DNA of 50,564 nt from Streptomyces geranii (GCF_002954775.1 NZ_PJME01000061.1:1-50564); one strand, 5' to 3'. Positions 33,580 to 41,010 are shown, numbered from the stretch's first letter. Numbers and translations: made by a program. Notes: generated by a model not told the origin, from the sequence alone.

Positions 33580-33772
33580 GGGAGGCGCGGCAACAGGTGG
33601 GTGCCCGGTGCGAAGGCAGCGGATACTTCGGGAACTGGTGGGGTTGACTCCTCATGCGGGTTCGAATCCCGTCATCGGCCCAGAGTCGGTGTGGCGGAAC
33701 GGAAGACGCGCCAGTTTATAAGCGACCGTCGCCGAATTCGATCTCGGCCACCTTCCTGTTGCCGCGCCTCCC
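33580..33772 (+). ncRNA. Y RNA 2 (YrlA-like) with permuted leucine-type (class II) tRNA module
   Basis: A perfect 17-base-pair outer stem joins 33580-33596 and 33756-33772. Inside, GGTGCCCG (33600-33607) pairs with CGGCCACC (33745-33752) with one C-C mismatch. CGAA pairs with TTCG, GGC with GCC, and GCGG (33619-33622) with CCGT. The permuted tRNA module has T arm GCGGG-TTCGAAT-CCCGT (33656-33672), acceptor 3' strand CATCGGC, linker CCAGA, acceptor 5' strand GTCGGTG (33685-33691), TG, and D arm GCG-GAACGGAAGA-CGC (33694-33709). GGGG-TTGA-CTCC (33640-33651) before the T arm may be a long variable arm. The D arm resembles tRNA-Leu. Confidence 0.87.
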
Positions 33773-33825
33773 TCCACAACAACCGTTCCACGCACGAAGT
33801 GCCGGCGAATGGGGGGGAATTCATC

Positions 33826-35409
33826 ATGGCGCGATTCAACACCAAGGCCAGCAAGGCGCAGCCCACTTCGCGGGTCACCTCGACCGGGCGGGTGCTCCGG
33901 ACGTATGAGGGCGGCCGAGGCCGTGAGCGGGACGAGCGTTCGGAACTGTTCCTGCTGTCGCTCGCCAACTTCGTGGCGCAGAAGACGTTCTACGAGAGCG
34001 GTGAGGACCGCGACGACCGGTTCGCCTCGCTCGTGCGCCGACTCGCCGTCACCGACCCGGCGTGGACGGCCGGCCTGCTCGGCTGGCTGCGCGGCGAGGG
34101 CAACCTCCGTACGGCCGCCATCGTGGGCGCCGCCGAGTACGTGAAGGCACGCCTCGACGCCGACGTCACCGACGGTCCAACCAACCGGCAGGTCATCGAC
34201 TCCGTACTGCGCCGCCCGGACGAGCCCGGTGAGCTGCTCGCCTACTGGACCTCCAGGTACGGCCGCAACCTGCCCAAGCCCGTCAAGCGCGGTGTCGCCG
34301 ACGCCGTACGACGTCTCTACAGCGGCAAGTCGCTGCTGAAGTACGACACCGCGTCCAAGGGCTACCGCTTCGGCGACATCCTCAACCTGGTGCACGCGGC
34401 GCCGGATCCGGCCAAGCCGTGGCAGGGGGAGCTGTTCCAGTACGCGCTGGACCGGCGCCACAACCCGGACACGGCCGTCGTGCCCAAGTCGCTGCCCGTG
34501 CTCACCGCACACCGTGACCTGATGGCGCTGCGGCCCGCGAAGCGCCGCAGGGTCGTGACCGGGGCGGGCGGCGCCGAGCGGCTGGCGGACGCGGGTATGA
34601 CCTGGGAGGCGCTGGCCGGCTGGCTGCAGGGGCCGATGGACAGGGCGGCCTGGGAGGCCGTAATCCCGTCCATGGGCGCGATGGCGCTCGTCAGGAACCT
34701 GCGGAACTTCGACGCGGCGGGGGTGAGCGACGAGGTGGCGGCGCTGGTCGCGGCCAAGATCAGTGACCCGGCCGAGGTCGCGCGCTCGCGGCAGTTTCCC
34801 TTCCGCTACCTCGCCGCGTACCGGCACGCGCCCTCGCTGCGCTGGGCGTACCCGCTGGAGCAGGCGCTCGGGCACTCGCTGGCCAACGTGCCGGCGCTGG
34901 GCGGGCGGACGCTGGTCCTGGTCGACCGTTCGGGCTCGATGTTCTTCTCCCGGCTGTCCGAGCGCTCGGAACTCACCCGGGCCGACGCGGCGGCGATCTT
35001 CGGCTCGGCGCTCGCACTGCGGGCGGCGGACGCGGATCTCGTCGAGTTCGGTACGTCGAGCAAGCGCGTGGCGTACCGCAAGGGCGAGTCGGTGCTGAAG
35101 ATCCTGGACCGCTTCGGCGACCTGGGCGGCACCAACACGACCAAGGCGGTCCGGCGCCACTACAGGAAGCACGACCGGGTCCTGATCGTCACCGACGAGC
35201 AGTACGCGTACAGCCGGCACGGCGATCCGACCCGGCAGGTGCCGGCCGACGTCCCGGTCTACACCTGGAACCTCGCCGGGTACAAGGCGGGCCACGGCCC
35301 GTCCGGGACGGCCAACCGGCACACCTTCGGGGGGCTCTCGGACGCGGCGTTCCGGATGGTTCCGCTGCTGGAGAGCGCGCGGGACGCGGACTGGCCGTGG
35401 GTCGGCTGA
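33826..35409 (+). CDS. rsr: Ro60-family (TROVE plus vWA) RNA-binding protein Rsr
   Basis: A 527-residue Ro60 orthologue. The TROVE ring of helical repeats covers about residues 20-350 (DERSELFLLSLANFVAQKTFY, then LPKPVKRGVADAVRRLYSG). The von Willebrand A domain follows with an intact MIDAS: D367-x-S369-x-S371 in LVDRSGSMF, a Thr in GGTNTTKA and D457 in LIVTDEQY. Bacterial Ro binds Y RNA on its outer surface and misfolded RNA ends in its ring, and can be tethered to exoribonuclease PNPase by Y RNA. ATG at 33826 follows GGGGGGGAATTCATC. The two Y RNAs sit immediately upstream, the usual Ro/Y gene arrangement. Confidence 0.95.
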   Translation: MARFNTKASKAQPTSRVTSTGRVLRTYEGGRGRERDERSELFLLSLANFVAQKTFYESGEDRDDRFASLVRRLAVTDPAWTAGLLGWLRGEGNLRTAAIVGAAEYVKARLDADVTDGPTNRQVIDSVLRRPDEPGELLAYWTSRYGRNLPKPVKRGVADAVRRLYSGKSLLKYDTASKGYRFGDILNLVHAAPDPAKPWQGELFQYALDRRHNPDTAVVPKSLPVLTAHRDLMALRPAKRRRVVTGAGGAERLADAGMTWEALAGWLQGPMDRAAWEAVIPSMGAMALVRNLRNFDAAGVSDEVAALVAAKISDPAEVARSRQFPFRYLAAYRHAPSLRWAYPLEQALGHSLANVPALGGRTLVLVDRSGSMFFSRLSERSELTRADAAAIFGSALALRAADADLVEFGTSSKRVAYRKGESVLKILDRFGDLGGTNTTKAVRRHYRKHDRVLIVTDEQYAYSRHGDPTRQVPADVPVYTWNLAGYKAGHGPSGTANRHTFGGLSDAAFRMVPLLESARDADWPWVG

Positions 35410-35433
35410 GTAGGCCAGGCATGGTGTGAGTGG

Positions 35434-35479
35434 GTGTGGCCCGTACTTCGGTACCTCGGTACTTCGGTGCGGGCCACAC
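35434..35479. terminator. Terminator after rsr
   Basis: GTGTGGCCCG (35434-35443) pairs exactly with CGGGCCACAC (35470-35479), extended inward by three pairs. The loop contains repeated GGTACTTCGGTAC-type sequence that can form small inner hairpins. It separates rsr from the GntR gene. Confidence 0.85.
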
Positions 35480-35481
35480 TC

Positions 35482-35511
35482 TTGTGCGTTCTCATGATTG
35501 ACATCTAACAT
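35482..35511 (+). promoter_or_regulatory. Leaderless promoter of the GntR-acdS operon
   Basis: TTGTGC (35482-35487), an 18-base spacer and TAACAT (35506-35511) form a fair sigma-70 type promoter. The predicted start is at the GTG codon 35519, so the mRNA would have no leader. The region is AT-rich compared with its surroundings. Confidence 0.55.
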
Positions 35512-35518
35512 TTCAGTT

Positions 35519-36274
35519 GTGGAGGCGACGCGACCGGCTATACGACCCGTCCCCCGGACCCTGCTCAGGGACCGGGCGTACGAAGCGATTCGGGACGCCA
35601 TCGTCGCCGGGGAGATCGAGCCCGGCGCGGTCGTGCGTGATGCCGAGCTGGCGGAGCGGCTCGGGCTGTCGCGGGCGCCCGTGCGGGAGGCGTTCTCGCG
35701 GCTCGTCGACGAGGGGCTGCTGGAGAGCAAGCCGCAGAGCTATACGCGGGTGACCGCGGTCGTGGCCGCCGAGGTGCGGGACGCCGCCGCCGTGGTCGGG
35801 GCCATGCACGAGTTGGCGGTACGGGTCGCCGTACCCCGCTTGCTGGGCGCGGACGTTGACGTCATGCGGGCCGCCAACGCGCGGTTCGCCGACGCCGTGC
35901 GCACCGGTGACGTGGACGCGGCCCTGCACGCCGACGACGAGTTGCACGACGTCCTCGTGCGCGTCAGCGGCAACCGCGCCGCCGCCGCGACCGTCGCCCG
36001 CTACACCCCGCTGATCCGCCGCCTGGAACGGCGGCGCTTCGGGGAGGGCGGCAACTGCCGTTCGGCCGGGCTGCACGAGCAGTTGATCGAGGCGTGCGCG
36101 GCGGGTGACACGGACAGCGCGGTCCGGGTCACCGTGGAGATCTGGCGGGGCCTGGAGCGGCTCGCCGACGAAGCCGACGAAGCCGATGAAGTCGATGAAG
36201 TCGATGAAGCAGGCGAAGCCGGTGAAGCACGCGATGCCGGCGATGTCGACCAAGAGGCTCACCAGGTCCACTGA
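35519..36274 (+). CDS. GntR-family (FCD) regulator next to ACC deaminase
   Basis: A 251-residue regulator with an N-terminal winged helix (LRDRAYEAIRDAIVAGEIEPG, then AELAERLGLSRAPVREAFSRL) and a helical FCD ligand domain from about residue 80 to 215, including HADDELHDVLV. The last about 35 residues are an acidic low-complexity run of DEADEV-type repeats. I used GTG at 35519, next to a -10 element, which implies leaderless translation. acdS starts 16 bases after the stop, so the protein likely controls it. Confidence 0.88.
   Translation: MEATRPAIRPVPRTLLRDRAYEAIRDAIVAGEIEPGAVVRDAELAERLGLSRAPVREAFSRLVDEGLLESKPQSYTRVTAVVAAEVRDAAAVVGAMHELAVRVAVPRLLGADVDVMRAANARFADAVRTGDVDAALHADDELHDVLVRVSGNRAAAATVARYTPLIRRLERRRFGEGGNCRSAGLHEQLIEACAAGDTDSAVRVTVEIWRGLERLADEADEADEVDEVDEAGEAGEARDAGDVDQEAHQVH
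36160..36250 (+). repeat. Trinucleotide-like repeat encoding the acidic GntR tail
   Basis: Imperfect 9-base units such as GCCGATGAA and GTCGATGAA run through the end of the regulator gene and encode Asp/Glu/Ala/Val repeats. Such tracts change length easily. Confidence 0.75.
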
Positions 36275-36290
36275 TACCGGGAGGAACCCC

Positions 36291-37307
36291 ATGTCCCTTT
36301 CCTCGTACGAGCGTTACCCCCTTCTCTTCGGGCCCTCGCCCGTGCACCCCCTGGAGCGGCTCACCGCCCACCTCGGCGGTGCCGCCCTCTGGGCCAAGCG
36401 GGAGGACTGCAACTCCGGTGTCGCGTACGGCGGCAACAAGACCCGCAAGCTGGAGTACCTCGTCGCCGACGCGCTGGCCAAGGGGTGCGACACGCTCGTC
36501 TCGATCGGCGGGGTGCAGTCCAACCACACTCGGCAGGTCGCGGCCTGTGCCGCCCGTGCCGGGCTCAAGTGTGTGCTCGTGCAGGAGAGTTGGGTGGAGT
36601 GGCCCGACTCCGTCTACGACAAGGTCGGCAACATCCTGATCAGCCGGCTCGCCGGGGCCGATGTGCGGCTGGTGCGGGCCGGGTTCGGGATCGGGTTCAA
36701 GGAGAGCTGGGAGCTGGCGCTGCGGGAGGTCGAGGAGGGCGGCGGCAAGCCGTACGCCATTCCCGCGGGCGCCTCCGACCATCCGCTGGGCGGGCTCGGG
36801 TTCGCCGGGTGGGCGTACGAAGTCGCCGAGCAGGAGCGGGAGTTGGGCGTCTTCTTCGACACCGTCGTGGTGTGCTCGGTGACCGGGTCCACCCAGGCGG
36901 GCATGGTCGCCGGGTTCGCGGCGCTGGAGGAGGCGGGCGGGCGGTCGCGCCGGGTGCTCGGCATCGACGCGTCGGCCGCGCCCGCCCGGACCAAGGAGCA
37001 GATCGCGCGGATCGCGCACAACACCGGGCAACTCATCGGCGTAGAGAGGGAGTTGACGCAGGCGGACGTCGAGCTGGACGAGCGCTACCACGCCGGTGTG
37101 TACGGCATCCCCGACGAGACGACCCTGGACGCGATGCGGCTGGCCGCCCGTATGGAGGGGATGGTCACCGATCCCGTGTACGAGGGGAAGTCGATGGCCG
37201 GGATGGTCGATCTCGTCGCGCGCGGGGAGATCGGGCGGGAGTCCACCGTGCTGTACGCGCACCTGGGCGGGCAGCCGGCACTGAACGCGTACAGCGCCCT
37301 GTTCTAG
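36291..37307 (+). CDS. acdS: 1-aminocyclopropane-1-carboxylate deaminase
   Basis: PLP enzyme that splits ACC, the plant ethylene precursor, to 2-oxobutyrate and ammonia. At 338 residues it has the usual AcdS length. Blocks are YERYPLLFGPSPVHPLERL, AKREDCNSGVAYGGNKTRKL with the PLP lysine, SIGGVQSNHTRQVAA and VVCSVTGSTQAGM. The Glu in VYEGKS and the Leu in YAHLGG match residues that separate true ACC deaminase from D-cysteine desulfhydrase. GGGAGG precedes the ATG. The stop codon shares CTAG with the stop of the convergent esterase gene. Confidence 0.95.
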   Translation: MSLSSYERYPLLFGPSPVHPLERLTAHLGGAALWAKREDCNSGVAYGGNKTRKLEYLVADALAKGCDTLVSIGGVQSNHTRQVAACAARAGLKCVLVQESWVEWPDSVYDKVGNILISRLAGADVRLVRAGFGIGFKESWELALREVEEGGGKPYAIPAGASDHPLGGLGFAGWAYEVAEQERELGVFFDTVVVCSVTGSTQAGMVAGFAALEEAGGRSRRVLGIDASAAPARTKEQIARIAHNTGQLIGVERELTQADVELDERYHAGVYGIPDETTLDAMRLAARMEGMVTDPVYEGKSMAGMVDLVARGEIGRESTVLYAHLGGQPALNAYSALF

Positions 37308-38545
37308 TCCTCGTCTTCGTCTTCGTCTTTGTCCTTATTCTTTGTGTTCCAGGAGCGCGGTTCCGTTGTGGTGAAGGCCAGTTCGGCGAAGCGTTCGCCG
37401 ATGCGGCGGTGCGTGGCCGCGTCCGGGTGGAGCTGGTCGGGGAGGGGGAGTTCGGCGGAGTCGGACTCGCCGTAGAGGGCCCGGCCGTCCAGGTGGTTGA
37501 GGTTCGGGTCCTCGGCCGACCGCTGCACCACGATCCGGGCCAGCTCCTCCCGGATGACGTTGAGCGTCAGCTTTCCGGCGGCCACCTCGGCCGGGTCGCC
37601 CATCGGCTGGAAGCGCAGTCGGCCCGTTTCGAGGGTGGTGAAGTCCAGGGCCGTGGGGCCGGGGGTGTCCTCGTGGATCGGGCAGTGGAGGGGCGAGACC
37701 ACCAGGAGCGGTGTGGTCGGGTGGCCCTCGCGGATGGTGTCCAGGAAGCCGTGCACGGCCGGGGTGAAGGCGCGCAGCCGCATCAGATCGGTGTTGACCA
37801 GGTTGATCCCGATCTTGACGCTGATCAGATCGGCGGGGGTGTCGCGCAGCGCGCGGGCGGTGAACGGGTCGAGCAGGGCGCTCCCCGCCAGCCCCAGGTT
37901 GATCAGCTCCACACCACCGAGGGACGCGGCGAGGGCGGGCCAGGTGGTCGTGGGGCTCGCGGCGTCCGAGCCGTGACTGATCGAACTGCCGTGGTGCAGC
38001 CAGACTCTGCGGTTCCGGTCGTGGGTCGGTACGGGTTCGACGGGGGCGTCGGTGCGGAGGGCCACGAGTTCGGTGACCTCGTTGTGCGGCAGCCAGATCT
38101 CGATGTTCTTCGAGGTGTCCGGCAGGCCGGTGAAGCGGAGGGTGCCTGGCGTGCCGGGGTGGTGGTCGGCGGTGCCCGCGGCCATGTCGATGGTGACGGT
38201 GTTGCCGCCCGGCACACTGCCCTGACCGGCCAGGCGGCCGTCGACGAGCAGGTCGTACACGCCGTCCGGGCGCGGCGGGGCGCCCACGTAGGTGCGCTTG
38301 GTGGGGAGGGTGTCCAGTTCGATGCCGGTCGCCCGGGTGCGGAAGACCAGCCGTACGCCCGAGGGCTGGGCCTCCGCCATGGCCAGCTGGGGGTCCGTGT
38401 TCTGGGCGCGGGCCCGGGCGGGCAGGCGGTGGGGGAGCACGCCGTGGGGGGTCTGTTCCAGGTCCAGTGCGCCGCGTACGAGATCTGCCGTGATGGGGGT
38501 GTTCGTGGTGAGGGGGGCGGGGGTCCGGGCGGGGTCCGTGTGCAT
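37304..38545 (-). CDS. SGNH-hydrolase family esterase
   Basis: A 413-residue cytoplasmic GDSL-like hydrolase. An N-terminal jelly-roll-like domain (about residues 20-190) precedes the SGNH core, as in two-domain carbohydrate esterases. The nucleophile Ser lies in VWLHHGSSISHGSD, the Gly/Asn blocks are NLGLAGSALLDP and VKIGINLVN, and the catalytic Asp-His pair is in DQLHPDAATH. The C terminus is a lysine/aspartate run (KNKDKDEDEDED). GGAGAGG lies upstream of the ATG. It is probably controlled by the TetR gene 29 bases upstream. Substrate unknown, perhaps an acetylated sugar. Confidence 0.85.
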   Translation of the reverse strand: MHTDPARTPAPLTTNTPITADLVRGALDLEQTPHGVLPHRLPARARAQNTDPQLAMAEAQPSGVRLVFRTRATGIELDTLPTKRTYVGAPPRPDGVYDLLVDGRLAGQGSVPGGNTVTIDMAAGTADHHPGTPGTLRFTGLPDTSKNIEIWLPHNEVTELVALRTDAPVEPVPTHDRNRRVWLHHGSSISHGSDAASPTTTWPALAASLGGVELINLGLAGSALLDPFTARALRDTPADLISVKIGINLVNTDLMRLRAFTPAVHGFLDTIREGHPTTPLLVVSPLHCPIHEDTPGPTALDFTTLETGRLRFQPMGDPAEVAAGKLTLNVIREELARIVVQRSAEDPNLNHLDGRALYGESDSAELPLPDQLHPDAATHRRIGERFAELAFTTTEPRSWNTKNKDKDEDEDED

Positions 38546-38574
38546 GGCCGTCCTCTCCTTGGCTGTGCTGTGGG

Positions 38575-39153
38575 TCAACGGGTGGGCGGGGTCGGCCAGT
38601 TGCGCAGCAGGGCGTCGAGGGCGTCCATGGTGCGGGTCCAGGTCTCCTGGGAGTCGGGGGCGCTGTGGCTGAAGCCGCCCGCCAGTTCCAGGCTGACGTA
38701 ACCGTGGAAGACGCTGCCCAGGAGGCGGACCGCGTGGGTCTGGTCGGGCTCCGTGAGGTCGTAGCCGCGCAGGATCGCGCGGGTCATCTGGGCGTGCCGG
38801 ACGCCCGCGCTGGCCGCCGCCGTCTCGGGGTCGAGGCTCATCCGGGTGGCGGCGGCGCGGCCGGGGTGTTCGCGGGCGTAGTCGCGGTAGACGTTCGCGA
38901 AGGCGGTCAGGGCGTCCTTGCCCGCCCGGCCGGCCACGGCGTCGGAGGCGCGGTCGGCGAGTTCTTCGAGGGCGAGGAGGGCGATCCTCGTCCTGAGGTC
39001 GTGGGTGTTCCTGACGTGCGAGTAGAGGCTCGCGACCTTGACGTCGAAGCGCCGGGCCAGTTCCGAGGCGGTCACATGGTCGAAGCCGACCTCGTCGGCG
39101 AGGTCCGCGCCGGCTCTGGTCAGGCGTTCCGTGGTGAGTCCCGCGCGTGCCAT
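38575..39153 (-). CDS. TetR-family regulator (WHG domain)
   Basis: A 192-residue TetR regulator. The helix-turn-helix is at about residues 25-48 (VTASELARRFDVKVASLYSHVRN), and a WHG-type C-terminal domain follows (GRAGKDALTAFANVYRDYA, later GSVFHGYVSLEL). It lies upstream of, and in line with, the esterase gene and divergent from the FBP gene. A 23-base palindrome lies 49 bases before its start. Confidence 0.9.
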   Translation of the reverse strand: MARAGLTTERLTRAGADLADEVGFDHVTASELARRFDVKVASLYSHVRNTHDLRTRIALLALEELADRASDAVAGRAGKDALTAFANVYRDYAREHPGRAAATRMSLDPETAAASAGVRHAQMTRAILRGYDLTEPDQTHAVRLLGSVFHGYVSLELAGGFSHSAPDSQETWTRTMDALDALLRNWPTPPTR

Positions 39154-39202
39154 GACTTCGCCCTCCCTCCTGTTCGGCCGGTGTGGCTAAGCCGATTATG
39201 CG

Positions 39203-39225
39203 TTTGCCTAAAGCGTTTAGGCAAA
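39203..39225. promoter_or_regulatory. 23-base palindromic operator between TetR and FBP genes
   Basis: Arms TTTGCCTAAA (39203-39212) and TTTAGGCAAA (39216-39225) are perfectly complementary around GCG. The right arm ends 13 bases before the FBP start and the left arm is 49 bases before the TetR start. It is the obvious binding site for the adjacent TetR protein. Confidence 0.85.
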
Positions 39226-39238
39226 TTAGCCTGCCGTT

Positions 39239-39730
39239 ATGGAGCCGCTGACCGAGCAAGAGATACGTGCCGCGTTCGTCAACTGCAGCAAGGGGGAGGC
39301 GACGCGCCTGTCCGTGCCGCGCGATCTGGCCGACCGGCCCTGGGACGACCTGGACTTCCTGGGATGGCGGGACCCGCAGGCCTCCGACCGCGCCTACCTC
39401 GTCGCCGAGCTGGAGGGCCGTCCGACCGGCCTCGCGCTGCGGACCTCGGCGCCCGCCTTCGGGCAGACCCGGCGCAGTATGTGCTCGATGTGCCTGACCG
39501 CGCACACGGGCGGCGTGGCGCTGATGGTCGCGGCACGGGCGGGGAAGGCCGGGAAGCAGGGGAACTCGGTGGGGGCGTACATGTGCGGTGATCTGTGCTG
39601 CTCGCTGTATGTGCGCGGCAGGAAGGACGCGGGGGCCGGGGCGCGGCTGCACGAGACGATCACTCTGGAGGAGAAGATCCGGCGGACCGTGGGGAACCTT
39701 GCCGCGTTCGTCGCCAGGGTGACGGCTTGA
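39239..39730 (+). CDS. FBP-domain (EF-G-binding, treble-clef zinc) protein
   Basis: A 163-residue protein of the FBP/FusB-like C-terminal domain family. The zinc site uses CSMC at about residues 81-84 and CGDLCC at about 117-122. Helices before it (LTEQEIRAAFVNCSKGEA) match the family's start. FusB proteins free EF-G from stalled ribosomes and give fusidic acid resistance; Streptomyces FBP homologues are less studied, so the role is inferred. It shares the palindromic operator with the TetR gene. Confidence 0.85.
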   Translation: MEPLTEQEIRAAFVNCSKGEATRLSVPRDLADRPWDDLDFLGWRDPQASDRAYLVAELEGRPTGLALRTSAPAFGQTRRSMCSMCLTAHTGGVALMVAARAGKAGKQGNSVGAYMCGDLCCSLYVRGRKDAGAGARLHETITLEEKIRRTVGNLAAFVARVTA

Positions 39731-39778
39731 CGGCTTGACGAGTGCTGTTGTCGCCCCACGGTCCGCTTCCGCGGGTGG

Positions 39779-40975
39779 TCAGAGTGCTTGCGCCGCCGGC
39801 TTCACCATGCCCCTGACCGTGCGGGACTTCACGAAGTCGCCGATCGCCGTCATCTCCCACTCGCCCGAGAACTGCTTGATCATCTTTGCCATGATCACGC
39901 CCGTCTGCGCTTCGGCGCTGGTCAGGTCGAAGCGGACCAGTTCCTCGCCGGTCGCCGCGTCCAGGAGCCGGCAGTACGCCTTCGCGACCTCGGTGAACTT
40001 CTGGCCGGAGAAGGAGTTGACCGTGAAGACCAGACCCGTGACCTCCTGGGGGAGGCGGCCCAGGTCGACCACGATGACCTCGTCGTCGCCCCCGCCCTCG
40101 CCCGTGAGGTTGTCACCGGAGTGCTTGATCGCGCCGTTGACGATGGAGAGCTTGCCGAAGTAGCAGCTGTCGATGTGGTTGCGCTGCGGGCCGTACGCGA
40201 TGACCGACGCGTCCAGGTCGATGTCCTTGCCCCGGAACGCGGGCTCCCAGCCGAGGCCCATCTTGACCTGCGAGAGGAGGGGACGACCGCCCTTGACCAG
40301 GGACACCGTCTGGTTCTTCTGGAGGCTTACGCGGCCCTTGTCGAGGTTGATCTTGCCTGCGCCCAGGGGCGGGGCGGGCGGCGCCGCCGGGGGCGCCGGG
40401 GGAACGGGGGGCTGGACCGGGGTGGGCTGTGCGACCGGGGCCGGCGCGGCGACCGGGGTGGGCGCCGGTGCCGGTTCCTCCACGCTCACGCCGAAGTCCG
40501 TAGCGATGCCGGCCAGGCCGTTGGCGTATCCCTGGCCCACCGCGCGGGCCTTCCAGGCGCCGTTGCGGAGGTAGATCTCGACGATCACCAGGGCGGTCTC
40601 GGTGCCGAGCTGCGGGGGCGTGAACGTGGCCAGTACCGAGCTGTCGGTCGCGTTGCGGATCGTGGCCGTCGGTTCGATGCCCTGGAAGCTCTGGCCCGCG
40701 GCGTCCGGGCTCGCCGTGACGACGATCTTCTCGATGCCCGGGGGGACCGCGGTGGTGTCGACCGTGATCGAGTCCGGGGTGGTGCCGCCGCCCGAGCGGT
40801 AGGTCACGCCGGGGCCGGTCGGCTGGTTGTAGAAGATGAAGTCGTCGTCGGAGCGCACCTTGCCGTCGGCGGTGAGCAGCAGGCTCGATACGTCGAGCCG
40901 CACGGGTGCGGTGACGTCCACCGTCACGCGTGTGGTGGGAAGAGGGATGTTCGAGCCGGGGGTCATAGCTGTCAT
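39779..40975 (-). CDS. Protein with two TerD domains
   Basis: A 398-residue cytoplasmic stress protein. The N-terminal TerD domain (about residues 1-170) has SDDDFIFYNQPTGPGVTY and GTETALVIVEIYLRNGAWKARAVGQGY. A Pro/Ala linker spans about 172-208. The C-terminal TerD-like domain has MGLGWEPAF, DLDASVIAYGPQ, HSGDNLTGEGGGDDEVIVVDL and VIMAKMIKQFSGEWEMTAIG. The Asp-rich loops bind calcium in this family, linked to tellurite and general stress resistance. Starts at 40975 and 40966 are both possible. Confidence 0.88.
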   Translation of the reverse strand: MTAMTPGSNIPLPTTRVTVDVTAPVRLDVSSLLLTADGKVRSDDDFIFYNQPTGPGVTYRSGGGTTPDSITVDTTAVPPGIEKIVVTASPDAAGQSFQGIEPTATIRNATDSSVLATFTPPQLGTETALVIVEIYLRNGAWKARAVGQGYANGLAGIATDFGVSVEEPAPAPTPVAAPAPVAQPTPVQPPVPPAPPAAPPAPPLGAGKINLDKGRVSLQKNQTVSLVKGGRPLLSQVKMGLGWEPAFRGKDIDLDASVIAYGPQRNHIDSCYFGKLSIVNGAIKHSGDNLTGEGGGDDEVIVVDLGRLPQEVTGLVFTVNSFSGQKFTEVAKAYCRLLDAATGEELVRFDLTSAEAQTGVIMAKMIKQFSGEWEMTAIGDFVKSRTVRGMVKPAAQAL

Positions 40976-41010
40976 GCCGGATGAACGACCGGGCCCGTTT
41001 TACCGTTCCC

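Noticed and set aside
33440..33690. tRNA genes, suggested by canonical T-arm and D-arm sequences
   Set aside because: The T arm comes before the D arm, the acceptor strands face each other across a short linker, and there is no anticodon arm. Each is a permuted module inside a Y RNA.
36160..36250. CRISPR-like or satellite repeat
   Set aside because: The units are short, coding and without spacers. They encode the acidic tail of the GntR protein.
38546..39652. N-terminal extension of the SGNH esterase
   Set aside because: The extension runs antiparallel or out of frame through the TetR and FBP genes. The ATG at 38545 has a good ribosome site.
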